The position numbers and the translations under genes are program-made. DNA of 19,157 nt from Dorea sp. (lineage in GTDB: Bacteria; Bacillota_A; Clostridia; Lachnospirales; Lachnospiraceae), in NCBI GenBank assembly GCA_016295505.1, contig JAEDLC010000028.1, forward strand, positions 1 through 19,157, given 5' to 3'. Shown here one piece after another: positions 1-7,212 of the stretch. Position 1 is the stretch's first letter. Each line of letters begins with the position of its first letter. The notes under the pieces were generated by a model. That model was not told where the DNA came from. It did not search any database and saw nothing but the letters and a program-made list of their open reading frames with translations.

Positions 1-32
1 ATATTGAAAATTTTTTCTAAAAAAGATTTCAC

Positions 33-67
33 AAAAAAGCAGATGCCATGAAACACCTGCTTTTTTT
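33..67 (-). terminator. Intrinsic terminator of the alcohol dehydrogenase gene
   Basis: On the minus strand the arms GCAGGTG and CATCTGC (plus positions 54-60 and 39-45) form a 7-bp stem around an 8-nt loop, followed by a run of six U. One pair is a G-U wobble only when read on the minus strand, which supports minus-strand use. It starts about 14 bases after the dehydrogenase stop codon. Confidence 0.85.
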
Positions 68-81
68 CATATCTGAATCCT

Positions 82-1263
82 CTAGAAATCAACCTCTGTT
101 CCGTAATAAGTACATGTAAATAATTTTGCCATTGCCTCCGGATCAATTGTTCTTGGATTGGATCCTGTACATGCATCACCAACTGCCAGTTCTGCGATCT
201 TATCAAGTTTTTCTTTGAACTCGTCTTCATTAATACCAAAGTCTTTCAATGTTTTTGGAATATTTAATTTTACATTGAATTCATCGATCTTCTCACACAG
301 ACTGTTGATCAAAGCTTTTTCTGACGTTCCTGCAAGTCCCATTCTGCGTGCAATCTCAGCATAACGTGATGCGGCAACCGGATCCTTTGCATTGTATTTG
401 ATTACATATGGAAGGTAGATTGCATTGGCACATCCATGAGGAATATGTCCGGTAGAGAATGCCGCTCCTGTCTTATGTGCCATAGAATGTACGATACCAA
501 GCAGTGCATTGGAGAATGCCATTCCTGCCAGACACTGTGCATAATGCATCTGCTCTCTGGCTTCCATATTGCCATTATAAGAAGCCGGAAGATAATCAAG
601 TACCATTTCAATTGCCTGCAGTGCCAGTGGATCTGTAAATGGACAATTTAATGTAGATACATAAGCCTCAATCGCGTGTGTAAGTGCATCCATACCCGTA
701 TAGGCAACCTGTTTTGCAGGAAGACCCATGACAAGATCAGGATCTACAATGGCAACATCCGGTGTGATATTAAAGTCAGCAAGCGGATATTTTACACCTG
801 TCTGATAGTTTGTGATAACTGAAAATGCGGTCACTTCTGTTGCAGTTCCGGATGTAGAAGGAATTGCCGCAAATCTTGCTTTCTGTCTTAATTCCGGGAA
901 ATTAAACGGAATACACAGATCTTCAAATGTGGTATCCGGATATTCATAGAACGCCCACATTGCTTTTGCAGCGTCAATTGGAGATCCTCCACCCATTGCA
1001 ACGATCCAGTCCGGTTCAAATGCGCGCATTGCTTCTGCACCTTTCATAACAGTCTCAACAGATGGATCTGGTTCTACACCTTCGAACAATTCAACTTCCA
1101 TTCCGCCTTCCTTCAGATAATCAACAGCCCGGTCCAGAAATCCCTGACGCTTCATAGAACCACCGCCGACAACAAGGATTGCCTTTTTTCCTTTTAAATT
1201 CTTCAGCTCCTCCAGGCATCCTTTTCCGTGATACACATCTCTTGGTAAAGTAAATCTTGCCAT
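82..1263 (-). CDS. Iron-containing alcohol dehydrogenase (group III)
   Basis: A 393-residue Fe-dependent alcohol dehydrogenase, normal length for the family. These enzymes reduce aldehydes or ketones to alcohols with NAD(P)H and so dispose of fermentative reductant; the exact substrate cannot be read from sequence. Visible are the nucleotide-binding GGGSPIDAAK (residues 91-100), PSTSGTATEVT (135-145) and the metal ligands of this family: D192 and H196 in GMDALTHAIEAY, H259 in the HSMAHK segment, and H276 in GHIPHGCANA. The ATG at 1263 follows AAAGGAGA. The gene is a single transcription unit between the terminator of the gene upstream (1382-1408) and its own terminator (33-67). Its promoter is flanked by two Rex-like operators, suggesting induction by a high NADH/NAD+ ratio. 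Butanol-, propanediol- or 1,3-propanediol-type activities are all possible. Confidence 0.93.
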   Translation of the reverse strand: MARFTLPRDVYHGKGCLEELKNLKGKKAILVVGGGSMKRQGFLDRAVDYLKEGGMEVELFEGVEPDPSVETVMKGAEAMRAFEPDWIVAMGGGSPIDAAKAMWAFYEYPDTTFEDLCIPFNFPELRQKARFAAIPSTSGTATEVTAFSVITNYQTGVKYPLADFNITPDVAIVDPDLVMGLPAKQVAYTGMDALTHAIEAYVSTLNCPFTDPLALQAIEMVLDYLPASYNGNMEAREQMHYAQCLAGMAFSNALLGIVHSMAHKTGAAFSTGHIPHGCANAIYLPYVIKYNAKDPVAASRYAEIARRMGLAGTSEKALINSLCEKIDEFNVKLNIPKTLKDFGINEDEFKEKLDKIAELAVGDACTGSNPRTIDPEAMAKLFTCTYYGTEVDF

Positions 1264-1293
1264 TGTACAATCTCTCCTTTTTAAAATGATGTT

Positions 1294-1311
1294 TTGTTAA
1301 ATGTTTGTCAA
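1294..1311. promoter_or_regulatory. Candidate Rex operator 2 (downstream of the -10)
   Basis: TTGTTAA-ATGT-TTGTCAA matches the clostridial Rex palindrome TTGTTAA-N4-TTAACAA at 12 of 14 defined positions (mismatches at 1307 and 1308). It lies directly downstream of the dehydrogenase -10 box and would cover the predicted transcription start. The match is seen; Rex binding is inferred. Confidence 0.5.
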
Positions 1312-1312
1312 T

Positions 1313-1341
1313 ATTATAACTCCGTTAAATTATTAACGCAA
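1313..1341 (-). promoter_or_regulatory. Sigma-A promoter of the alcohol dehydrogenase gene
   Basis: Minus-strand TTGCGT (1336-1341), a 17-bp spacer and a perfect TATAAT (1313-1318), about 50 bp upstream of the ATG at 1263. The predicted start is near 1306. The spacer and the edge of the -35 box carry the palindrome GTTAA-N4-TTAAC. Confidence 0.75.
1322..1339. promoter_or_regulatory. Candidate Rex operator 1 (between -35 and -10)
   Basis: GTTAA-ATTA-TTAAC (1324-1337) is a perfect match to the inner part of the clostridial Rex consensus TTGTTAA-N4-TTAACAA; only the outer two bases on each side differ. It sits between and over the promoter elements, where bound repressor would block RNA polymerase. 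Rex is encoded at 12794-13438. Confidence 0.6.
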
Positions 1342-1375
1342 TATATATCCCGAAGAAAATTGTATTTTTTTAAAT

Positions 1376-1408
1376 ACAAAAAAGGCTACTGCTTATTACA
1401 GTAGCCTT
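1376..1408 (-). terminator. Intrinsic terminator of the ftsK / zinc-ribbon operon
   Basis: A perfect 10-bp inverted repeat, AAGGCTACTG (1382-1391) and CAGTAGCCTT (1399-1408), with a 7-nt loop. A U-rich run follows on the minus strand (A-tract at 1376-1383 on plus). It begins 4 bases after the stop codon of the gene ending at 1412. Confidence 0.92.
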
Positions 1409-1411
1409 CCA

Positions 1412-2659
1412 CTAATTACCACTATTATATACGTAATTTCTTGTTGTGATATCACTGGTGCGTCCCTTTGCATTGACAAGAATTGCTTTAAATATTGTCT
1501 CTCCTTCCGGCATTGGAATCGGGCCGGTATACTTGGTTGACGCAGTTGTCGGATCACTCTTGTCCATTGTATAATATGCTTCGTATCCGTCCGGAACTTT
1601 TATCTCAATCTGCATCGCAGATTCATATTGTCCTGTGGAAGGTGAAACTGCCGGAGCGTCTTCAACAGGAAGCTCCACGGTATATGTCTTCTTTGACGGA
1701 AGACTTGGAATTCCATCCTTGTTGACTGCAATTGCAATGATGACTGTTTCTCCCTCTTTTATCTGGATCGGAGAAGAATACTTTTCACTGTTCGTAGTCG
1801 GATCCTTCTCATCTGTCGTGTAATAGATCGTATAACCTTCCTTTGCAGTCAGTGTCAGTTCCTGTACATCATCATATACCTCTTCTGAATCAAGGCTGAA
1901 TTTTGGTTTGCTGATCACATATTCCGATAATGCATCAACTACACTGTCCTTGGCATCTTCAAGGAGAAGCGGAATCTCCTCTTTCTGATCCGTGTCCATG
2001 TAATATTGAATACATGCATCATACAGATCAACATTATCTTTCTGCTTATCGATTGCATTCAGGAAAACGCTTTCTGCCTTATCTTCATTCTTCTGCGCAA
2101 GATATACCTTTGACAGTCCGATATATGCATCCGCTCTTTTTTCATCCTTGGATAATGCCTTTTCAAAATAAGATTCTGCAAGGTTATAGTCTTTATTATT
2201 CAGATTTTTATTTCCTTTATTGATCATTCCAATATAGGAAGTCTGATATGCTGCAATCCCTACAATCAGGATGATCAGAAGCAGACCGCCAATAATCAGA
2301 AGAGCACGCTTTCTTTTTCTGCGTCTGATCGCTTTTCTACGCTCTGCCTGTCTTCTTCGTCTTTCCCGTTCGGACATCTGTCTGCCGGTTGTCCTGGTGG
2401 CAGTCCTGCCAGTTGTTCTGGAAGTAGTTCTTCCGGTTGTTCTCCTGTTGTCATTTTTATGGAAATCACCGGTATTTCTGATGGAATCATAGATTTCTTC
2501 CGCATCGTAACTGTTATCTCCGGTGATAGCGCCCTTGATCTGCGCCGTCAGCATATCGTCCAGCGGATTGTAGTCAGGAACAATACAGACTTCTTTTCCG
2601 CAATGGCTGCAATATAATTTTCCCTCAGGTATTATGCGTCCACAGTACCTACATTTCAT
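1412..2659 (-). CDS. Zinc-ribbon, single-pass membrane protein with TPR and two CHB_HEX_C-like repeats
   Basis: No named function is recognised; this is a 415-residue mosaic. In order: a CxxC-N10-CxxC zinc ribbon (C3, C6, C17, C20); a polar linker with RTTGR-type repeats (72-93); a strongly basic stretch (95-118); one membrane helix (about 119-138); TPR-like helices (about 146-215) including LAESYFEKALSKDEKRADAY; then two tandem domains of about 80 residues (about 251-330 and 335-412) sharing the YYTTD/YYTMD-x-DPTT-x-S-x-KY motif typical of CHB_HEX_C / Fn3-like modules. Topology is probably cytoplasmic zinc ribbon with outward-facing TPR and beta domains (inferred from the basic flank). The ATG at 2659 is chosen because AGGAGGA precedes it; an ATG at 2704 lacks a ribosome binding site. 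The start overlaps the 3' end of ftsK by 11 bp, implying translational coupling and perhaps a role at the septum or envelope. Confidence 0.85.
   Translation of the reverse strand: MKCRYCGRIIPEGKLYCSHCGKEVCIVPDYNPLDDMLTAQIKGAITGDNSYDAEEIYDSIRNTGDFHKNDNRRTTGRTTSRTTGRTATRTTGRQMSERERRRRQAERRKAIRRRKRKRALLIIGGLLLIILIVGIAAYQTSYIGMINKGNKNLNNKDYNLAESYFEKALSKDEKRADAYIGLSKVYLAQKNEDKAESVFLNAIDKQKDNVDLYDACIQYYMDTDQKEEIPLLLEDAKDSVVDALSEYVISKPKFSLDSEEVYDDVQELTLTAKEGYTIYYTTDEKDPTTNSEKYSSPIQIKEGETVIIAIAVNKDGIPSLPSKKTYTVELPVEDAPAVSPSTGQYESAMQIEIKVPDGYEAYYTMDKSDPTTASTKYTGPIPMPEGETIFKAILVNAKGRTSDITTRNYVYNSGN
2381..2446 (-). repeat. Short in-frame RTTGR-type peptide repeat
   Basis: Residues 72-93 of the zinc-ribbon membrane protein consist of four to five imperfect copies of R-T-T/A-G/S-R, visible in DNA as repeated GTTGTCCTGG/GTTGTTCTGG-like units on the plus strand. 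It probably forms a flexible basic linker and may vary in copy number between strains. Confidence 0.6.
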
Positions 2660-5081
2660 CTTCCGAGTTCCTCCTGCCTGATTGCTGATTCGTATACTGT
2701 TCAAATTCTTCAGAAGTCATCAGTACTTTTCTTGGTTTTGTACCCTCTTCCGGTCCGACAACTCCCGCCTCAAACAGCTGATCCATAATCCTAGCCGCTC
2801 TGTTAAATCCTATCTTGAACGCTCTCTGAAGCATTCCGATCGATGCTTTCTCTTTTTCAATGATCAGTCTTCCGGCTTCTGTAAAATATACATCTCTTCC
2901 ATCATCTTCTGAGGCCGAAGCAGAAGTAAGACCTCCACTCTGACACGTATTTACTTGCTGCACCACTTCATCATTATATGTAGCATCTCCATTTTGCTTT
3001 ATCAGGTAGTCAACGACCTCCTGTACTTCAGAATCCGTCACAAAAGATCCCTGCACGCGTGCAGGCTTCTGATAACCGGCCGGATAAAAGAGCATATCTC
3101 CCTTACCGAGAAGTTTTTCTGCGCCATTCATATCAATGATGGTTCTGGAATCGACTCCTGATGATACAGAAAATGCAATACGTGATGGCATATTTGCCTT
3201 GATCAGACCCGTAATAACATCTACAGACGGTCTCTGAGTCGCAAGAACCAGATGGATTCCCGCTGCTCTGGCAAGCTGTGCCAGACGGCAGATTGCCTCT
3301 TCCACTTCTCCGTGTGCAACCATCATCAGATCTGCAAGCTCATCTACGATAACCACGATCTGTGGCATCGGTTTTAACGGATCTCCGTTTTCATCCTGCA
3401 TACCTCTGATCTTCTCATTATATCCCTTCATATCACGCACCTGGTTGTCGGCAAATTCCTTATATCTTCTTGTCATCTCTGCAACTGCCCAGTTCAGTGC
3501 ACCTGCAGCTTTCTTCGGATCTGTGACAACCGGGATCATAAGGTGTGGAATTCCATTATATACACTTAATTCTACTACTTTCGGATCGATCATGAGCAAT
3601 TTTACTTCCTCCGGCCTCGCCTTATACAATATGCTCATGATCAGGGTATTGATGCAGACCGATTTTCCGGAACCTGTTGCTCCTGCGATCAGAAGATGCG
3701 GCATCTTTGCAATATCTGCAATGACAGTGTTGCCTGCAATATCCTTTCCGACTGCAAAAGCGACCTTCGAAGTACTGTTTTTAAATTCGTTCGTTTCCAG
3801 AAGATCTCTGAGTCTGACTGCAGTATTTTCTTTATTCGGCACTTCAATCCCGACAGCCGCTTTTCCGGGGATCGGTGCCTCGATCCGAATATCCGCAGCC
3901 GCAAGGTTCAGTTTGATATCATCTGCAAGCCCGACAATCTTGCTTACTTTTACTCCCATCTCCGGCTGAAGCTCATATCGTGTCACAGATGGTCCACAGC
4001 TGACATTCGTAATTGTTACATTTACACCAAAGTTCTGCAGTGTCTGCTGAAGCTTCATCGCGGTTTCCCGTAAATGAGCATCTGATTCTCCGGCAGTCCT
4101 TTTTCCCCGTTTTAACAGAGATATCGGAGGGAATTTATATGGTTTTTTCGGTTTTGCCGCTTCTGCTGCAACACTTGCTGCAACATTCGCAACCTCTCCT
4201 GCAATTCCTTCTTCGCTCATTCTGCTTTTTTTCTTTGGAACATCTGACACATCATCTTCCGGCATTCCGGACACATCTTCCTGTGCCCCCGTCTCGACTT
4301 CACCCTCTTCATAAGGCTCCGCACGATTAATCACAAAATCTGGTTTTTCAGGGCCCCTTGCTTCCTTAGGATCAACAGGAAGTTCCTTTACTTCCGGAGA
4401 TTTTTTAGCAATCGTAGTATCAAACGACACGCCCTCTACATGTCTGTCGCTTCTCTTTCTTCCCTTTCCCTCTCTGTCATCAGAGGTTCGTCCGGTTTCT
4501 TCCTTTATTCTTTCTTCTTTCTGTTTTTTCTTTTCTTCTGCATGTTCACGCCGTTTTCTTGCGTCTTCTCTGGCCCTGTCATAGGCTTTTTCACTTCCAG
4601 TCCTGACACCCTTAAGTGCAGACTTTCCTGTGATGAGAACCATACAGATAATCATCAGTATAATCGTTACAACATATGTTCCTGCGGTTCCGATCGCCGG
4701 TACCAGTACAGATGTCAGTTTCTCACCAATGAGTCCCCCCAGTTCATTGATCAGATGAAGAAGCATCCCTGCTGATACGGTAAATATCAGACCTGCAGCA
4801 ACCTTCATATATGCAATCCCATTTTCTTTATTCGATATAAGAAATGCAACCATTCCAAATAAAAGGAAAGGCACAGCATATGCAATCCATCCAAATATTT
4901 TCAGAAGAATTTCCGAGATCGTCTCCCCTACGAACCCGCCAATTCCAAAATTACTGATCAATATCAGAATACTGACTGCAAGTGTCACCCAGACAATGAT
5001 CTCATCTCTTACAAAACTTGACTGCGTAGTTTTATTTTTCGCCTTTCGCGCAGTTTTACGCTTTTTTGACTTTCCAGCCAT
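2649..5081 (-). CDS. ftsK: FtsK/SpoIIIE-family DNA translocase
   Basis: An 810-residue septal DNA pump that uses ATP to move chromosome DNA through the closing division septum, or into the forespore in spore formers. The N-terminal part (about 27-152) has several hydrophobic membrane segments, followed by a long charged, Lys/Glu-rich linker (about 155-315). The motor domain carries Walker A GATGSGKS (467-474), Walker B with D580-E581 in IVVIVDELADLM, and ATQRPSVDVITG (614-625). The C-terminal gamma winged helix (about 729-795) recognises polarity sequences in DNA. The length fits SpoIIIE/SftA-sized proteins. The ATG at 5081 follows GGGGGAG. A promoter lies at 5118-5146. As in Bacillus, a tepA-type ClpP-like gene sits directly upstream. 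Whether it serves division, sporulation or both cannot be told from sequence. Confidence 0.96.
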   Translation of the reverse strand: MAGKSKKRKTARKAKNKTTQSSFVRDEIIVWVTLAVSILILISNFGIGGFVGETISEILLKIFGWIAYAVPFLLFGMVAFLISNKENGIAYMKVAAGLIFTVSAGMLLHLINELGGLIGEKLTSVLVPAIGTAGTYVVTIILMIICMVLITGKSALKGVRTGSEKAYDRAREDARKRREHAEEKKKQKEERIKEETGRTSDDREGKGRKRSDRHVEGVSFDTTIAKKSPEVKELPVDPKEARGPEKPDFVINRAEPYEEGEVETGAQEDVSGMPEDDVSDVPKKKSRMSEEGIAGEVANVAASVAAEAAKPKKPYKFPPISLLKRGKRTAGESDAHLRETAMKLQQTLQNFGVNVTITNVSCGPSVTRYELQPEMGVKVSKIVGLADDIKLNLAAADIRIEAPIPGKAAVGIEVPNKENTAVRLRDLLETNEFKNSTSKVAFAVGKDIAGNTVIADIAKMPHLLIAGATGSGKSVCINTLIMSILYKARPEEVKLLMIDPKVVELSVYNGIPHLMIPVVTDPKKAAGALNWAVAEMTRRYKEFADNQVRDMKGYNEKIRGMQDENGDPLKPMPQIVVIVDELADLMMVAHGEVEEAICRLAQLARAAGIHLVLATQRPSVDVITGLIKANMPSRIAFSVSSGVDSRTIIDMNGAEKLLGKGDMLFYPAGYQKPARVQGSFVTDSEVQEVVDYLIKQNGDATYNDEVVQQVNTCQSGGLTSASASEDDGRDVYFTEAGRLIIEKEKASIGMLQRAFKIGFNRAARIMDQLFEAGVVGPEEGTKPRKVLMTSEEFEQYTNQQSGRRNSEDEM

Positions 5082-5105
5082 GTAATCTCCCCCTTATTTA
5101 TGGCG

Positions 5106-5122
5106 ATACTATCTAATAGTAT
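5106..5122. repeat. Perfect dyad over the ftsK promoter -10 and start
   Basis: ATACTAT (5106-5112) and ATAGTAT (5116-5122) are perfect inverted arms separated by 3 bases. The dyad overlaps the predicted -10 box and transcription start of ftsK, so it could be an operator. It has no U-run and is not a terminator. Confidence 0.4.
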
Positions 5123-5146
5123 ACCATTTTTTCAATAAGCTGTCAT
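5118..5146 (-). promoter_or_regulatory. Predicted sigma-A promoter of ftsK
   Basis: Minus-strand ATGACA (5141-5146), a 17-bp spacer and TATACT (5118-5123), with a TG dinucleotide one base upstream of the -10. Both boxes match consensus at five of six bases. It overlaps the tepA stop codon and lies about 37 bp upstream of the ftsK start. Confidence 0.65.
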
Positions 5147-5868
5147 TACACATTTTCACTCTTTTTCTGTATCCATATATCAATCATTTCGTGCAATTTA
5201 TGCAATGCACTGCTTAATCCTCCCACCTCATCGATCAGACCCTCTTTTACCGCCTCTTCTCCCTCCAGAAGTGTTCCCACATCTTTTACAAGTTCCGTAG
5301 GATTCAGCATCAGTTCCTCAATTCTCTCTTTTTTCATATGCGAGTGATCCGCCAGAAACTTCGTAATGCGATCCTGAGTCCGTATCATATTATGCAGACT
5401 CTGTGGAACTCCGATAAACATTCCGTTAGACCGAACCGGATGTATGATCATCGTACCACTCGGAACAATAAAGGAATATTGTGCGGAGACGGCCAGCGGC
5501 CCTCCGATAGAATGACTGCCGCCCAGCACCAGTGATACGGTCGGCTTACTAAGTGATGCGATCATCTCCGCAATGGAAAGTCCGGCCTCTACATCACCTC
5601 CCAGTGTATTGAGAAGTATCAGTATTCCATCAATCTCTTCGCTGTCTTCGACTTCCGCAAGCATAGGAAGAAGATGTTCATATTTTGTTGATTTTGTATT
5701 TCCGGACACTGCTTCATGACCTTCAATTTCACCAACGATCGTCAGTAATTTGATTCTGTGTTTTTCTTTCCCTTCTTCCAGATTCAGACTTCCTGTTTCC
5801 CGGATCTGCTCCGTCTTTTCTTCTTCATTCTGCGTTCTTTCCCGTGAATCTGTATTATTGCTCTGCAT
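5146..5868 (-). CDS. tepA: TepA-type ClpP-like serine protease
   Basis: A 240-residue ClpP-fold protein of the Bacillus TepA/YmfB type. The TLGGDVEAGLSIAEMI segment corresponds to the ClpP oxyanion-hole region; S120 in GGSHSIGG is the likely nucleophile, H143 in MIIHPVR the catalytic His, and D196 in LVKDVGTLL the likely Asp, followed by the ClpP-like EEAVKEGLIDEVGG. The first 45 residues are polar, charged and not ClpP-like. In B. subtilis this family has been linked to spore outgrowth, and the gene likewise neighbours spoIIIE. The ATG at 5868 is preferred because GGAGG lies 10 bases upstream; an in-frame TTG at 5895 lies in a hairpin loop and has no SD. That GGAGG is within the 3' arm of a 12-bp hairpin closing the upstream operon, so initiation may be structurally repressed. 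Confidence 0.88.
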   Translation of the reverse strand: MQSNNTDSRERTQNEEEKTEQIRETGSLNLEEGKEKHRIKLLTIVGEIEGHEAVSGNTKSTKYEHLLPMLAEVEDSEEIDGILILLNTLGGDVEAGLSIAEMIASLSKPTVSLVLGGSHSIGGPLAVSAQYSFIVPSGTMIIHPVRSNGMFIGVPQSLHNMIRTQDRITKFLADHSHMKKERIEELMLNPTELVKDVGTLLEGEEAVKEGLIDEVGGLSSALHKLHEMIDIWIQKKSENV

Positions 5869-5871
5869 CCT

Positions 5872-5910
5872 AAAAATACCTCCATACTTTTTCAATTAGT
5901 ATGGAGGTAT
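5872..5910 (-). terminator. Terminator hairpin after metY that contains the tepA ribosome binding site
   Basis: A perfect 12-bp inverted repeat (5876-5887 and 5899-5910) with an 11-nt loop, followed on the minus strand by a U5 run. It begins about 10 bases after the metY stop. The 3' arm includes the tepA Shine-Dalgarno GGAGG (plus 5879-5883), so the folded hairpin would both end metY transcripts and hide the tepA ribosome binding site in read-through RNA. Confidence 0.85.
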
Positions 5911-5920
5911 CCAGACATTT

Positions 5921-7201
5921 TTATACCTGTTCCAGAGCCTGCTTGAGGTCTGCAATAATATCATCAATATGTTCAATTCCAACACTGAATCTGATCAGAT
6001 CCGGCTGTACTCCTGCTTCCAGAAGCTCCTGATCGTTCATCTGGCGGTGTGTATGACTTGCCGGATGAAGTACACAGCTTTTTGCATCTGCAACATGAGT
6101 TACGATAGAGATCATCTTCAGGCTGTCCATCATACGTACACAGGCATCTCTTCCGCCCTTTACGCCAAATGTAATAACACCGCAGGTTCCATTTGGCATA
6201 TATTTCTTTGCAAGATCATAATATCTGTCACCTGGAAGTGACGGACAATTTACCCATGCAATCTTTTCATGGTTCTGGAGATACTGCGCTGCAGCCAGTG
6301 CATTTTCACAGTGTCTTTCCATACGAAGATGCAGAGATTCCAGACCCAGATTCAAAAGAAATGCATTCTGAGGAGACTGTATGGACCCCAGATCTCTCAT
6401 TAACTGGGAAGTTGCCTTTGTTATGTAAGCGCCTTTGCCAAATCGCTGTGTATACACGATTCCATGATAGGTCTCATCCGGTGTTGTCAGTCCCGGGAAT
6501 TTATCTGCATATGCTTCCCAGTCAAAGTTCCCACTGTCAACGATCGCTCCACCTACCGCTGATGCGTGTCCGTCCATATACTTTGTTGTAGAATGTGTCA
6601 CGATATCTGCTCCCCACTCAAACGGACGGCAGTTGATCGGTGTTGCAAAAGTATTATCTACAATAAACGGAACTCCGTGTGCATGTGCAACTTTTGCAAA
6701 CTTTTCAAAATCCAGAACAGCAAGGGATGGATTCGAGATTGTCTCTCCGAACATTGCCTTGGTATTCTCCTGAAATGCTGCGTTTAATTCCTCTTCTGTA
6801 CAGTCCGGATCAACAAACGTAGCGTCTACTCCCATTTTTTTGATCGTGTGGGCATACAGATTATAAGTTCCTCCATATATTGCAGAAACACACACGATAT
6901 GATCCCCCTGCTGTGCAATATTCATGATCGCATAGAAACTTGCTGCCTGTCCAGAAGAAGTCAGCATTGCTGCAACTCCGCCCTCCATATCGCAGATCTT
7001 TGCTGCCACTGCATCATTGGTCGGATTCTGAAGACGGGTATAGAAGTAACCACTGTCTTCCAGATCAAACAGTCGTCCCATCTGATCACTTGAATCATAT
7101 TTGAATGTTGTACTCTGATAGATCGGGAGAGATCTTGGCTCTCCGTTTTTCGGTGTGTATCCTGACTGAACACACTTTGTTTCAATCTTATAATTGCTCA
7201 T
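5921..7201 (-). CDS. metY: O-acetylhomoserine aminocarboxypropyltransferase (sulfhydrylase)
   Basis: A 426-residue PLP enzyme of the Cys/Met metabolism family. It makes homocysteine from O-acetylhomoserine and sulfide in direct sulfhydrylation; homologues can also act on O-acetylserine. Seen: SSGQAASFYAI (82-92), VDNTFATPINCRPFEWGADI (181-200), the Schiff-base lysine K207 in HSTTKYMDGH, and the long insertion AYADKFPGLTTPDETYHGI (about 230-248) that separates the OAH/OAS sulfhydrylase subgroup from cystathionine synthases and lyases. The ATG at 7201 follows AAGGAGAGGG; the frame stays open 24 codons further but without a better start. That SD overlaps the stop codon of the gene upstream, so the two are probably co-translated. 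A strong hairpin terminator follows directly. No SAM riboswitch or T-box has room in front of this gene; any such control would act at the head of the operon. Confidence 0.93.
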   Translation of the reverse strand: MSNYKIETKCVQSGYTPKNGEPRSLPIYQSTTFKYDSSDQMGRLFDLEDSGYFYTRLQNPTNDAVAAKICDMEGGVAAMLTSSGQAASFYAIMNIAQQGDHIVCVSAIYGGTYNLYAHTIKKMGVDATFVDPDCTEEELNAAFQENTKAMFGETISNPSLAVLDFEKFAKVAHAHGVPFIVDNTFATPINCRPFEWGADIVTHSTTKYMDGHASAVGGAIVDSGNFDWEAYADKFPGLTTPDETYHGIVYTQRFGKGAYITKATSQLMRDLGSIQSPQNAFLLNLGLESLHLRMERHCENALAAAQYLQNHEKIAWVNCPSLPGDRYYDLAKKYMPNGTCGVITFGVKGGRDACVRMMDSLKMISIVTHVADAKSCVLHPASHTHRQMNDQELLEAGVQPDLIRFSVGIEHIDDIIADLKQALEQV

Positions 7202-7212
7202 GTTCCCTCTCC

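Noticed and set aside
3445..3969. Plus-strand open frame of 174 codons opposite ftsK
   Set aside because: It mirrors the conserved FtsK motor codons in reverse complement; Ser/Ala/Phe-rich composition and no SD or promoter support it.
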